Positions 34,868 through 44,449 of a stretch of 64,000 nt of DNA are shown in pieces (positions within the stretch are counted from its first letter, which is position 1; the number at the start of each line of letters is the position of its first letter). Position numbers and translations under genes: made by a program. The notes below the pieces were generated by a model. It was not told the DNA's origin. It saw only the letters and a list, made by a program, of their open reading frames with translations, and did not search any database. This DNA is from Deltaproteobacteria bacterium (GTDB lineage: Bacteria > Desulfobacterota > GWC2-55-46). The stretch spans positions 1-64,000 of the forward strand of contig JABTVA010000011.1 of NCBI GenBank assembly GCA_015075075.1. The letters are read 5' to 3'.

Positions 34868-36613
34868 GGAACTTCCCGTAGGAGATCGGCTCCTCCGTGA
34901 GCCGCTCCATCGATTGCAGGATCCTTTCGGAGAGCTCCATGTATCTCCTCGTGCCGGTCCCGCGGTAAAGGCGGAGAAGGAGCGACGCCGCCGCCGAATT
35001 CCCCGACGGGATGTCGTTATCATAGAGGTCGCGCTCGCGGACGAAGAGGCGCTCCTGGTCGAAGCCGTATCATAGAAGAGCCCGCTCGATTCATCGTAGA
35101 ACTTCCCTATCATCCTCTCGGCAAGCCTCTCCCCCTCCGAGAGCCATTCCTCCTCGCCGGTCTCGTCGTGGATGGAGAGGAGCCCCTCCGCAAGGAGGGC
35201 GTAGTCCTCGAGCATGCCCTTCACCTCGCCGCTCCCGTCGAGGAAGTAGCGGAGCATCCGCCCGTCGCGGTCGCGTAGCGACGACAGGAGGAACCGGGCT
35301 GTGCGCTTCGCCTCGTCCTCGAAATCGCGCCTCCTGAACGCGCCAGACGCGCTGGAAAGCGCGGAGATGGCGAGCCCGTTCCATGCCGTTATTATCTTCC
35401 TGTCGAGCTGCGGCGGCTTCCTCCGCGCCCTCGCTTCGAGCATACGCGCCTTCATCTTCCGTATGTCCTCCGGGACCGGCCCGTCCGTCTCCCTCTCGCG
35501 CCTGTTTACCCGGAGCGTGTTCCTCCCCTCGTAGTTCCCCTCGTCCGTTACGGAGAAGAATTCCATGAACCTACCGGCCTCGTCCCCGAGGGCCTCGCGT
35601 ATATCTTCGGCCCCCCAGACGTAGTATGCCCCTTCCACGCCCTCCACGTCCGCGTCCACAGAGGAGTAAAAGCCGCCCATCTCGCCCCTCATCTCGCGGA
35701 CGAGCCAGGATAGCGTCTCAATCGCGACTTCACGGTAAAGCCCGAGGCCGGTCTCCTTGTAGGCCGCGGTGTAAAGGGACGAGAGGAGGGCGTTATCATA
35801 GAGCATCTTCTCGAAATGAGGTATGTCCCAGTTCTCGGCAACCGAGTACCTGTGAAAGCCGCCGCCCAGGTGGTCGTATATCCCTCCCCTCGCCATCGAG
35901 GAGAGGGTCTTCTTCACCATTGAGAGCGCCTCTTCCTTCCCCGTCCTTTTATGGTACCGGAGGAGGAAATCGAGGAACATCGCATGGGGGAACTTGGTCC
36001 CCCTGCCGAAGCCGCCGTTGATCGGGTCGAAGTAGAGGCGCGCGGCGTCATAGGCGATGTCCGCTACTTCGCTACGGAGCTCTATGGGAGCTATCTCGGC
36101 CCTGCCTCCGAGGGTCCTTTCGACGTCGGCCGTAACGGTCTCGATCTTGTCGCGGTTCTTCCTGTATGCGAGGCTCACGGCCATGAGCACCTTCCTGAAC
36201 GAAGGCATGCCCCCTGTCCTCGGGCGGGAAATACGAACCGCCGTAAAGGGCACGCCGTCCGGGGTGGCGAAGACCGTAAGCGGCCAGCCCGCGTGCCCTG
36301 TCATGGCCTGCACAGCCTTGATATAGAGGCTGTCGAGGTCAGGCCTTTCCTCCCTGTCCACCTTTATATTGACGAAGTTCTCGTTCATTATACCGGCCGT
36401 CTCCTCGTCCTCGAAGGACTCGCGCTCCATCACGTGGCACCAGTGGCACGAGGCGTAGCCGATGCTTATGATAAGGGGCTTATCCTCCCTCTTCGCCTTC
36501 TGAAGGGCCTCGCTGCCCCAGGGGTACCAGTCCACCGGGTTCAGCTCATGCTGCTTGAGATACGGGCTCCTCTGGTCTTTCAGGTGGTTGGCCTGGCGGT
36601 GTGCGTTTGCCAT
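34821..36613 (-). CDS. Thioredoxin-domain/DUF255 protein (YyaL, Spata20-like), frameshifted
   Basis: The N-terminus [20 protein letters not shown] and [20 protein letters not shown] (CxxC redox motif near residue 55) define the thioredoxin-like domain. The rest is an (alpha/alpha)6 six-hairpin domain with [20 protein letters not shown] and [17 protein letters not shown]. Near 36220 a compensated indel garbles YFPPEDRG. Near 35075 a second shift occurs: the correct frame continues through [20 protein letters not shown] to a stop at 34821, giving about 597 residues, the usual family size. The open frame that continues to 34355 is only antisense to the GT81 gene. Function poorly defined, possibly carbohydrate-related. 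Confidence 0.82.
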
Positions 36614-36657
36614 TAAGCGCTCCTTTTGCGGCTGAATGCTGACTGATGCTGCAAATT

Positions 36658-36791
36658 CAGGCTCCTCAAAAAGCTCCAGATGCGAGGCCCCCGTCGAAAC
36701 AGGGGGAGCGAGGAATGAGGCGTACTTTTCTTGTACGCCGGAGTGTCAAACGACGTAGCCTTCGATGCAGATGGATTTTTTGAGGAGCCTG
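36658..36791. repeat. Long hairpin repeat, class 2, copy 1
   Basis: CAGGCTCCTCAAAAA (36658-36672) pairs with TTTTTTGAGGAGCCTG at the far end, with an inner hairpin GGCGTACTTTTCTTGTACGCC. The layout (TGCGAGG, GCGAGGAATGAGGCGTAC, GATGCAGATGG) matches the copy at 60676-60797. Confidence 0.7.
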
Positions 36792-36919
36792 CTAATCAAA
36801 GCTTATCCCAATTAAATTATACCGCAAGCCGCCGGGCTTTGACACGGGACTGAACGGTTGTATAATCCCTGGAGCTCAGGTTAATGATGCCAACTTACCG
36901 TTTAGGAAGGAGGGGAACT

Positions 36920-37471
36920 ATGCCAGAGGTGCTCGTCCCCATAGCTCCGGGATTCGAGGAGATAGAGGCGCTGACGGTCGTCGACATACTGAGGAGGGCC
37001 GGCGCCCGGGTGGTAATGGCCGGGACCGTCCCTGGCCCGATAGAGGGAAGGAGCGGGATACGGGTCCTTGCCGACGCCTCGATGGACGACGTCGGAGCCG
37101 ATTTCGAGATGATAGTCCTTCCGGGCGGCGCCCTGGGAGCCGAAAACCTTAAAAAAGATGCGCGCGTAGGCGGATTAATAAGCGCTCTGATGGACAGGGG
37201 CGGAAAGGTCGCGGCCATATGCGCCGCGCCTGCCGTGCTATCGGCAATCGGCGTAACCGCCGGCAAAAGGATTACGAGCCACCCTTCGGTGCGCCAAGAG
37301 CTCCTCTCAAGGAATGAGGCCGTTTCGGATGAGCGGGTCGTGGCCGACGGGAACATCATAACCAGCCAGGGCCCGGGCACGGCGATGGAGTTCGCGTTCA
37401 GGCTGGTGGAAACGCTATTCGGGAAGGCGAAGGCCGATGAGGTGAATAAGGGTGTGCTGGCTATTATTTAA
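36920..37471 (+). CDS. DJ-1/PfpI family protein (YajL-like)
   Basis: 183 residues. VLVPIAPGFEEIEALTVVDI is the DJ-1 N-terminus. GGKVAAICAAPAVLSAIGVT contains the nucleophile-elbow Cys, and ITSQGPGTAMEFAFRLVETL is the DJ-1/YajL C-terminal motif. Relatives protect against carbonyl and oxidative stress. The ATG at 36920 follows AAGGAGGGG; the upstream ATG at 36884 has no site. It converges with the membrane-protein gene by an 8-bp overlap. Confidence 0.9.
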   Translation: MPEVLVPIAPGFEEIEALTVVDILRRAGARVVMAGTVPGPIEGRSGIRVLADASMDDVGADFEMIVLPGGALGAENLKKDARVGGLISALMDRGGKVAAICAAPAVLSAIGVTAGKRITSHPSVRQELLSRNEAVSDERVVADGNIITSQGPGTAMEFAFRLVETLFGKAKADEVNKGVLAII

Positions 37472-37910
37472 CCAGCACACCGCTTACGAGGATTATTATG
37501 AACCCAAGCCCGAGGTTGAGCCTTGCCAGGTTTGCCGATAGCCTTTGTAACCGCTCTTTTGCTGCGCCCTCAGCCCTTGCCGCCTGCAGGGGAATGCCCT
37601 TCCCCCTGTAATAATGCACGGCTATCATGGACGAGGCCGCTGCTATCTTCAATAACTGAAAGGCCGAGGGCGCGCGTAGCCCCGTCCCTGAAATGAACAT
37701 CAATGCCCCGGTAAAGACCAGCAGGACTATGGATGCGTCCGCAGCCGGGCTGAACCTTCTGCCCATCGCTCCGAGAGCCTTAGGGCCGCCCTCGCCGGAC
37801 CCAAATGCGGCGGGCATGGCAATCACGACCATAAAGAATATGCCGCCTATCCAGACCACTGCAGATGCGGCATGGGCCCACCAGAGCGTCAGTGCGACAG
37901 CCGTGCTCAT
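37464..37910 (-). CDS. CopD-like small membrane protein
   Basis: 148 residues. LTLWWAHAASAVVWIGGIFF has the His and WIGG of CopD-like proteins; three more hydrophobic segments follow (ADASIVLLVFTGALMFI, SAFQLLKIAAASSMIAVHYY, LNLGLGFIIILVSGVLV). GGAGGAAGG precedes the ATG at 37910, which overlaps the stop of the small Cys-rich gene (ATGA). It is therefore part of the ArsR-controlled operon. It may handle a metal or haem, suggested by family and operon but not shown. Confidence 0.75.
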   Translation of the reverse strand: MSTAVALTLWWAHAASAVVWIGGIFFMVVIAMPAAFGSGEGGPKALGAMGRRFSPAADASIVLLVFTGALMFISGTGLRAPSAFQLLKIAAASSMIAVHYYRGKGIPLQAARAEGAAKERLQRLSANLARLNLGLGFIIILVSGVLVK

Positions 37911-38035
37911 TCGCCTTCCTCCTGTCCCATCACTTCTTCCGTCTTGAGCGGCAGGCATCCGCAGCGGCATTTGACCGCCGGACCGCCTTTGTTGTCCTTG
38001 CCCGCGCCCCTCTCAGCCTCTTTTTCGTTCGGCAT
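37907..38035 (-). CDS. 42-residue peptide with CRCGC motif
   Basis: The ATG at 38035 follows an excellent AAGGAGGAAGGGG. The product is very charged: MPNEKEAERGAGKDNKGGPA, then VKCRCGCLPLKTEEVM and an acidic tail. Three Cys in five residues suggest metal binding, or a maturation target. It is sandwiched between arsR and the CopD-like gene, with its stop overlapping the latter's start, so translation coupling is near certain. Too short for automatic callers. I know no named family. Confidence 0.6.
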   Translation of the reverse strand: MPNEKEAERGAGKDNKGGPAVKCRCGCLPLKTEEVMGQEEGE

Positions 38036-38050
38036 AACCCCTTCCTCCTT

Positions 38051-38074
38051 ATAAGTATTTGCTTGAATGCTTAT
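38051..38074 (-). promoter_or_regulatory. Palindrome before the Cys-rich peptide gene
   Basis: ATAAGTATT and AATGCTTAT arms (8 of 9 positions complementary) around TGCTTG. The spacing and sequence resemble ArsR/SmtB operators, 16 bp before the peptide start. Confidence 0.5.
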
Positions 38075-38091
38075 ATAATTTCCAAAAAAAC

Positions 38092-38403
38092 TCAGCCGCA
38101 CCTCGATTTTGCGGTCTTCCCTCCCCCTTCCAGGCAGCCGCACGCGCATATCCTGTTGAGCCTTTGCCTGCAGGCCTCAAGAGCGTCCTTGTCCAGGGAA
38201 TAATAAACGTAATACCCGTCCTTCCTGTCGTTCACGAGACCGGCTGACTTGAGTATCCTCAAGTGCTGGGAGATCGCGGACTGTGTGACACCGAGCGCGC
38301 CGGCGATGCCGTTCACGCACATCTCCTTTTTCTTCAGGAGCTCGATTATCTCAATCCTCTTGTCTACGGACAGGAGCTTAAAAAGCTCCGATGCCTTCTT
38401 CAA
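38092..38403 (-). CDS. ArsR/SmtB-family metal-responsive repressor
   Basis: 103 residues. FKLLSVDKRIEIIELLKKKE and LGVTQSAISQHLRILKSAGL (recognition helix) with KDGYYVYYSLDKDALEACRQ as wing define the ArsR fold. MCVNGI contributes a Cys at the start of helix alpha-3, and the tail RICACGCLEGG has three more, likely the inducer site. It probably represses itself and the peptide/membrane-protein genes that follow. Palindromes lie upstream (38422-38441) and between it and the peptide gene. Confidence 0.88.
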   Translation of the reverse strand: MKKASELFKLLSVDKRIEIIELLKKKEMCVNGIAGALGVTQSAISQHLRILKSAGLVNDRKDGYYVYYSLDKDALEACRQRLNRICACGCLEGGGKTAKSRCG

Positions 38404-38421
38404 TGTCCTGCTCCCTCATTT

Positions 38422-38441
38422 AAGTAAATACGTATATACTT
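38422..38441 (-). promoter_or_regulatory. Candidate ArsR operator
   Basis: AAGTAAATACGTATATACTT is a 20-bp near-perfect palindrome 19 bp before the arsR start, so binding would cover the transcription or translation start. Confidence 0.6.
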
Positions 38442-38487
38442 CATAACCGGCCTGGTGTCAAGCTGTTTTTCCGGGAAGTTCCGGCCG

Positions 38488-40098
38488 TCATTCGAAAAGC
38501 TCCTTCTGCACGGGTTTCTTTTTAATACTCCTGGAGGCCGTCCTTTTTATGGCGACGAGGTAAGCAGGCAGCTCCTCAAGGAAAGGCGACCTCCTGCATT
38601 CTTTCGCTTCGCCCCAGGTCCTTCTCTTCCGGGCGCGAAGGAGGAAAAGCCTGTCCATGGCCCTTGTCATCCCCACGTAAAAGAGCCTCCTCTCCTCTTC
38701 GATGTCGCACTCGCCTTTTATCCGCATGGGCATAAGGCCGTCTTCAACCCCGGCCAGGAAAACGCATCTCCATTCAAGCCCCTTGGCTGAATGGAGAGTC
38801 ATTATGTTCACCCTGTCCGCGCATATGTCGAGGTTGTCGGAAGGCGTATCGAGCACGAGCTCGTCAATGAAGTGCGTAAGCCCCTCTTTGCCTTCATGGA
38901 TTGCCGCGGAATTCTGGGCGGTCCCGACAAGGCCGAGCGCGTCGCTATCAAGGCATGCCTTCTGGGCCTCCCTCATGATGAATTCCCGTAGGACCATATC
39001 CTCCGGGGCTTCGAGGCCGCGGAGGATTTTTACAAACCCGGCCAGACCCGGCCCGGGCGGCTTTACGACATGGAAGGGTATCGGAGAGCGGGCGAACTCA
39101 TCGGCGATAAGCTCGGCCTGCCGGTTCGTCCGGACCAATACCCCGAAATCCGAGAACCTGAGCCCGGTGTCGTCTGATACGGAAAGGCTCGTGAGCCCGC
39201 CCATGAGCCTCTCTATCTCTCCTATGATATGCCTGGCCTCATCCCTTTCGTCGCCGCACTCGACCTCCTCGACGCTCCCGCCTTCCCTTGCTGGAGCTGC
39301 ATCGTTAGAGAGCCTTTCTGTATTTTTCGAGATTAGCGACTTCGAGGCCAGGGCTATGGCCCTTCCTGAACGGTAGTTAGTCCCGAGGCGCACTACTTCG
39401 GCGCCTCCGACCCGCTCGAAATCGAGAAAGCACCTGAGGCTCGACCCTCTGAACGAATAGATGGCCTGGTCAGGATCCCCTATGGCAAGGAGGCTTTCCG
39501 CGCCTTCCGCGAGGGCCTGCACGAAATCGGCCTGCACGGGGTTTATGTCCTGGTACTCGTCTATCATGATGTGGTCAAAGGGCCTCCCGGCCCCTGAGAG
39601 GACGAGCCTGAGCGAGGCGGGCACGATATCCTCGAAGTCGATAGCATTAAGGGAGGCAAGCCTGTCGGCATAAGCGGAGATAAGCCCGTCATCGGCGCCG
39701 TCCGGCGCCATGCCGTTTTTGAGGGCGGAGATGCGTTCAAGGGCCCTATCCGGGTCATGCGCGCCAAGCTCCTTTAAAATGGCCCTGGATTCGTCCCTTG
39801 CAAGAAGCCTCAGGGACGGCGTCTCTTCCCTGAGGAGCTTAAGGCCGAGCGAATGGAAGGTTGAGATGTTTTCAGGCCTCGCGCCCGGGAGCGTTGATAA
39901 GACCCGCGCCCTCATCTCGCGGGCGGCCCTGTTCGTGAAGGTGACGGCCAGCACCCTTTCGGGCCTTGCCCCCTCTTGGACGAGGTGCGAAAACCTTGCC
40001 GCCAGAACGCGGGTCTTTCCGCTCCCCGGCCCGGCGACAACGAGTATCCGCCTCGCCGTGGAAGTGGCCGCCTTCTCTTGCGAGATGTCGAGCTTCAT
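38488..40098 (-). CDS. UvrD/Rep-family superfamily 1 helicase
   Basis: 536 residues. RILVVAGPGSGKTRVLAARF is Walker A, FDHIMIDEYQDINPVQ Walker B, AIGDPDQAIYSFRG motif III, LGTNYRSG motif IV, MTLHSAKGLEWRCVFLAGVE motif V, and EEERRLFYVGMTRAMDRLFL motif VI. It is shorter than UvrD/PcrA (about 720), with reduced 2B insertions and the tail KKKPVQKELFE. It would unwind DNA 3'-5' in repair or replication restart. It stands alone between ArsR and CDF genes. Confidence 0.9.
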   Translation of the reverse strand: MKLDISQEKAATSTARRILVVAGPGSGKTRVLAARFSHLVQEGARPERVLAVTFTNRAAREMRARVLSTLPGARPENISTFHSLGLKLLREETPSLRLLARDESRAILKELGAHDPDRALERISALKNGMAPDGADDGLISAYADRLASLNAIDFEDIVPASLRLVLSGAGRPFDHIMIDEYQDINPVQADFVQALAEGAESLLAIGDPDQAIYSFRGSSLRCFLDFERVGGAEVVRLGTNYRSGRAIALASKSLISKNTERLSNDAAPAREGGSVEEVECGDERDEARHIIGEIERLMGGLTSLSVSDDTGLRFSDFGVLVRTNRQAELIADEFARSPIPFHVVKPPGPGLAGFVKILRGLEAPEDMVLREFIMREAQKACLDSDALGLVGTAQNSAAIHEGKEGLTHFIDELVLDTPSDNLDICADRVNIMTLHSAKGLEWRCVFLAGVEDGLMPMRIKGECDIEEERRLFYVGMTRAMDRLFLLRARKRRTWGEAKECRRSPFLEELPAYLVAIKRTASRSIKKKPVQKELFE

Positions 40099-40128
40099 CG
40101 GGGTGCGAGCCCTCCCATAGCTGCCTTC

Positions 40129-40989
40129 TCAGACCGGGTCTATGTGGACAAAAGACTTCTCTATGGTGCTTATGCTCTCGACCCTGTTCGAGACCTCCTC
40201 GCCTATGGCGTGGGATTCCTCGGTCGGCAGGCTCTTGTCCACACGTATCTGTATCTCGACATGTATGAAGGGGCAGACAGAGTGGGCCTTCACGCTGCCG
40301 AGGCCCTCGACCCCAGGCACGTCGAGCGCGGCCTCCTTTATCTGCTTAAGGAGCCAGGGGTCGGGAGAGCGCCCCATGAGATAATCTATGTTGTCCATCC
40401 CTATCCTGTAGCCCGTGTACATGATCCATACGCTTATGAGGAGGCCCGCCGCCGGGTCGAGCCAGGCATACCCGAAAAACGTCCCGGCAAGGCCGATGAG
40501 GGCGGCAAACGCGACGGCCACGTCCATGAGCGAATCGAAGGCCGTGGCGTTTATGGCGGGGCTCCTGAACATGCGCCCGACCCTCCTGAAATACAGGAAC
40601 ATGCCGCCCTTCGCGGCCATTGTCGCTATCGGGACAAGCAGGACATAGGGTCCGACCTCCGGGCTCGTCCCCTCGATTATGCGCGAGACCGCCTCCCTTA
40701 TGACCTCGAAGCCCAGTATCCCGGCCAGCACCGCTATTATGAGGCCCGCAATGGGCTCGGCCCTGCTGTGCCCGAAAGGATGCCCTTCGTCAGCCTGCTT
40801 GTCGGAAATATAGACGCATATGAAGGTAGCTATGGACGCGGCGACGTCGTTGAAGGAGTTTATGGCGTCGGAGATGAGGGCGATGCTCCCGGTCAATATG
40901 CCGGCCGCGAGCTTCAATGCCAGGAGGCCAGCATTGCCGAGGATGTTCAGCATCGTAGCCCTGAAGGCTATGGGGTTCATCTCGAACAT
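40129..40989 (-). CDS. Cation diffusion facilitator (CDF) transporter
   Basis: 286 residues with six membrane helices. ALISDAINSFNDVAASIATF (helix 2) and INATAFDSLMDVAVAFAALI (helix 5) carry the metal-site Asp residues, giving an N/D..D..D site more like Mn/Fe than the HD-HD Zn site. EGHPFGHSRAEPIAGLIIAV is the conserved HP-GH loop. The C-terminal domain has VKAHSVCPFIHVEIQIRVDK. It exports divalent metal by proton antiport. It ends 30 bp before the helicase gene upstream start. Confidence 0.9.
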   Translation of the reverse strand: MFEMNPIAFRATMLNILGNAGLLALKLAAGILTGSIALISDAINSFNDVAASIATFICVYISDKQADEGHPFGHSRAEPIAGLIIAVLAGILGFEVIREAVSRIIEGTSPEVGPYVLLVPIATMAAKGGMFLYFRRVGRMFRSPAINATAFDSLMDVAVAFAALIGLAGTFFGYAWLDPAAGLLISVWIMYTGYRIGMDNIDYLMGRSPDPWLLKQIKEAALDVPGVEGLGSVKAHSVCPFIHVEIQIRVDKSLPTEESHAIGEEVSNRVESISTIEKSFVHIDPV

Positions 40990-41021
40990 CGGGAAATTGA
41001 GGGCAAGTTGGAAAGGGCCCT

Positions 41022-42282
41022 TTAGCGAAGGTTAAGCTTCTCGTGCAGCCTGTTAAGGTTCTGGCGCGCCACCACGTAGAAGCTCTGCGCCCAGGCGAGC
41101 GGCACGTTGTAGTTGGGCCTTCCGTCTGTATAGAGCTCCGGGACCTGGCCCTCGGGGGTCATTACCGATTCGAGCCTCCTGAGGTAATGCTCGGACTTCT
41201 CGATATACTCCACCGGCGGGGAGAATATCTCGCCGAGCCGGAGCGCCTTTATCGCGAGCTGCGACCAGGCTATGGAAAGCCATGCGAACCCGAGCGGCCA
41301 CTCGGCCTCGTTCCCGGCTGGGCTGGTCCTGTCGGCATTGTAATAGAGGTCCTCGGATACCTTATCACCCCGTGCCTCGGACGAGCCTTTTCTCCACGTT
41401 GGAGATTATCTGGAGGGCCTGGCTGTCATTAATTATATAATAAGGCCACACAAGGCTGAGCTCGGCAAGGTCCACGGGCCTCGACGCGGATTCCGAGGGA
41501 AGGAGCCTCTCAAGGGCGCTCCGCCCCCGCTCTATGAACTCCTGGGGAACGGGCATGTACTGGTGTATTGGGATGCGGGCCTTGTACTTGTAGTGGTAAT
41601 AGCCGTCGTCGTGCCACATGGTAAGCCCGGCAAGGACCGCGCCTATGCTCGATGAATGCAGCTCAGGCCCCTCTTCCCAGACCCCGAAGTCCGGGTCCGA
41701 ATGCCACCTTACGGTGGTAAGATATAGGACGATGTCCCTGAGGAGTATCTGAGTCTCTGCCTGGTCGGTGGATATTACGTTGTGCCCCTTTTTTATGAGG
41801 TCGCCGGTCTTGTAAAGGAAGAGGCCGAAGATATCGAGCTGGTGGTGCCCCCACTCGTTCGTTATCTCCTCTAAGGTCACCGGGTGCACCCTGGCGTGAA
41901 TGACCTCGTCCGCGCAGCTCCCGAGATAGGTGCGCTTCCGAGCGCCGTTCGTTATCTTCTGCCTGTACTTCTGGAATATCCTGATTATGAGCCTGTAGCT
42001 CTCTATCAGCTTGTCGTACGCGCCGACGTATTCGTTCGCGTACGTCGCGAACATTATGTCCCTGAGCCAGAAGACGTTATACCTGTCGCCGCCCTTGTCC
42101 CCGCAGTAATCCGAGGCGATATAGCCGCCGTTAAGCTGCCTGAGCTCCTCATGGTGCTTGTAGGCGAGCATGAGTTTTTCGTCGTCCTTGAGCTCGGTGA
42201 CGCTCCGGCCCTTGAGCGCTTCCTTTATGTTTACGGAGATATGGCGATTGGCGCGGGCCCTGTCCATGGGTATCATGGGCAT
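41022..42282 (-). CDS. GH15-like glycoside hydrolase, one frameshift
   Basis: RYNVFWLRDIMFATYANEYV (first catalytic-side region), DFGVWEEGPELHSSSIGAVL (EEG, proposed general acid) and SLVWPYYIINDSQALQII come from the first frame. It ends early at EKRLVRGTG, and the next frame continues EAEWPLGFAWLSIAWSQLAI and MTPEGQVPELYTDGRPNYNV, then PLAWAQSFYVVARQNLNRLH to the stop at 41022. One indel near 41370 is needed. The fold resembles glucoamylase or phosphorylase-kinase alpha. I chose the ATG at 42282 (GGAG seven bases before). Near the glucosylglycerate genes it could break down an alpha-glucoside, an inference. Confidence 0.78.
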
Positions 42283-42415
42283 ATGATACTCCAAAGAGGA
42301 GGGTACTTCAACAACTTTGCTCTGTAAAATCAAAGGCAATTCAGGGGTTTACGGAATGGCGGCGTTCTTTATAGCTGGGGCAATCCGGGATGGCGGCCCT
42401 TTCGGTTTTCCGCCT

Positions 42416-43300
42416 TCAGGGCACGAGCACGTTGAGCTTACGGTACAGCACGGAGATCTCAACCTCCCCCTTCCATTGGAAGGGCTCTCCGTCAACGTGC
42501 GCGTCCTTGAAGTCGCGTCCCATGACGACCGCCTTCCTGCCGCGGGCGGTCTCGTAACTGCCGTGCTTTTCTATGCTGCCGTAGAGGAGTCTCCTGGCGA
42601 GGCCCAGGGCCGAAAAGATGCCGGTCCTGTGGACGAAACAGAAGTCAAGGAGGCCGTCGTCGTTCTCCGCGCCAGGGGCTATCACAGCGCCGCCGCCCAG
42701 GTGGCTCGTGTTGGCGGCGGTCAAAAGGAGCGGCCTGCCGTCGATGTCCTTGCCGTCTATGCTCAGGCGGACCGGCCCTGGCCTGAAGCGGAGGAACTCC
42801 AGGGGCGCCAATGCGAAATAGGGCGAAAGCCCCCTCAATCTCCTGCTCAGCCGGCCTTCGTTATAGCGCCTGCTCAGGCGGGCCTCGAAGGCGAAGCCGG
42901 CTGTCGAGAAGAAATACCGGCCGCACGCGACTCCGACGTCCATCTTGACTACCCTGCCGGTCTTAAGGAGCCTTACAGCCTCCTCCACGTCCTCCGGTAT
43001 CCCGAGCGCGCGCGCAAGCGCATTGCCTGAGCCGGCTGGCAGGATTCCCAGGGCGGTATCCTTGCCCACGAGCTCGGACGCGATGTCGTTTATGGTGCCG
43101 TCCCCGCCGCATGCGAAGACGACCTCGTATCCCTTGGCGGCCGCATCGGCTGCGAGGTCCCTCATGCCGGACCTCCCGGCTGCGGACCGTATCTCGAATA
43201 TGCCCTCGTCCGCGTCAAGCACCTTTTTAACCGCCCCGGAGAGGGGTTTAAGCCTTCCCGAGCGCCCGGCAGAGGGGTTGAGGATGAAACGGACCTTCAA
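42416..43300 (-). CDS. Diacylglycerol/sphingosine kinase-like lipid kinase
   Basis: 294 residues. VRFILNPSAGRSGRLKPLSG and EVVFACGGDGTINDIASELV (GGDGT nucleotide motif), then ALGILPAGSGNALARALGIP define the DAGK catalytic domain. The C-terminal half has DDGLLDFCFVHRTGIFSALG and AHVDGEPFQWKGEVEISV. Family members phosphorylate diacylglycerol, undecaprenol or sphingoid bases. A TTG at 43300 with GGGAGGG upstream is the likely start; the TIR element begins 24 bp upstream of it. Confidence 0.88.
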   Translation of the reverse strand: MKVRFILNPSAGRSGRLKPLSGAVKKVLDADEGIFEIRSAAGRSGMRDLAADAAAKGYEVVFACGGDGTINDIASELVGKDTALGILPAGSGNALARALGIPEDVEEAVRLLKTGRVVKMDVGVACGRYFFSTAGFAFEARLSRRYNEGRLSRRLRGLSPYFALAPLEFLRFRPGPVRLSIDGKDIDGRPLLLTAANTSHLGGGAVIAPGAENDDGLLDFCFVHRTGIFSALGLARRLLYGSIEKHGSYETARGRKAVVMGRDFKDAHVDGEPFQWKGEVEISVLYRKLNVLVP

Positions 43301-43323
43301 GCTGAACCCTCCCGTAAAAGTAA

Positions 43324-43468
43324 AGGCAACCTCCAAAAATTAGAGATTTTTTCCCGAAATCAAGGAAGGCCGGGAATAAAAAGCGGAGCATATATGACAA
43401 TATGTGAGCATTTTTATTCCCGTAAATACGCAGGGTCCGGGGAAAAGATCAATTTTTATAGGTTGCCT
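43324..43468 (+). repeat. Dispersed TIR element, full copy
   Basis: AGGCAACCTCCAAAAATTAG on the left and AATTTTTATAGGTTGCCT on the right, with inner GGCCGGGAATAAAAAGCGGA and GAGCATTTTTATTCCCG arms. AA flanks both ends. It sits directly before the ribosome site of the lipid-kinase gene. Confidence 0.9.
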
Positions 43469-43694
43469 AAAAAGTATAATTTGGAAGCAGGCCTGGTTGC
43501 AAGGACTAAAGAGGGAGCGCCCGGGCCTGTAAAAAGGTACAGTTGCAGATTTTACATATCGCATGTATGATATGTGAAATTGAGGAACAAAAAGGGCTTT
43601 CATTTGGCCTCGCCTTCATGCAGGCCCGTGGTATCCGCTGCATGATTGAGAACTCGTTTCCGAGAGCATCAAGAGCTCCTTATGGAGGTCAGCC

Positions 43695-44162
43695 GTGTTC
43701 AGAATCGAGAGCCCTGATTTCAAGGAAGGCGGGCATATCCCGAGGAAATACACCTGCGAGGGGGAGAACCTCTCGCCGCCGCTCGCCTGGAAAGAGCCCC
43801 CTCCGGGGACGAAAAGCTATGTCCTCGTGCTCGAGGACCCCGACGCCCCCATGGGGACCTTCGTCCACTGGGTCGTCTTCGACCTTCCTCCGGACTTGAC
43901 CGAACTCTACAGGGGCGCTGGCAACAACGGGGCAGGGCTCGAAAACGGCATGAAACACGGCATGACTGACTTCGGCCAGATCGGCTACGGCGGCCCGTGC
44001 CCGCCCAAGGGGCACGGCATGCACAGGTACAGCTTCACGCTCAAGGCGATCGACCTTGCCTCGCTCGGCCTCGACGAGGGCGCGAAGAGAAGCGAGCTCG
44101 AGCGGGCGCTCAAGGGCCATGTGCTCGCGGAGACGCGGATAACGGCGGTATACCAGAGATAG
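43695..44162 (+). CDS. YbhB/PEBP-family protein
   Basis: 155 residues. FKEGGHIPRKYTCEGENLSP and LVLEDPDAPMGTFVHWVVFD are the phosphatidylethanolamine-binding/Raf-kinase-inhibitor-like core, with YGGPCPPKGHGMHRYSFTLK as the second ligand-site motif. The biological role of bacterial members is unclear. A GTG start at 43695 follows GGAGGT. The 287 bp after it hold only a short GCGAGCGAAGCGAAAAATCC repeat-like stretch. Confidence 0.9.
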   Translation: MFRIESPDFKEGGHIPRKYTCEGENLSPPLAWKEPPPGTKSYVLVLEDPDAPMGTFVHWVVFDLPPDLTELYRGAGNNGAGLENGMKHGMTDFGQIGYGGPCPPKGHGMHRYSFTLKAIDLASLGLDEGAKRSELERALKGHVLAETRITAVYQR

Positions 44163-44449
44163 CCGGACAGAAAACCCCTGCCGTATTGAAAAGCCCTGAA
44201 ACTCCGGCCAGCTGATAGACCGGCAATATCAAGTCATTCCGAGCGAAGCGAAAAATCCCTGCATTTGGAATCAAATGCCTCATCTCGCCCCGTCCAGGGG
44301 TCCGACCGTCGGGCTGCCCCGGCCAAAGGGCCCGGCATTTAATTTTCGCTGTCCGCAAAAAATGTCAGCCGCATCGCTTCCTCGGAACGGCCGATTGAGC
44401 GCTGTTCTAATCTATCGGGGTTTCAGGCGGGATTTCAGGCGCCCTTAAA

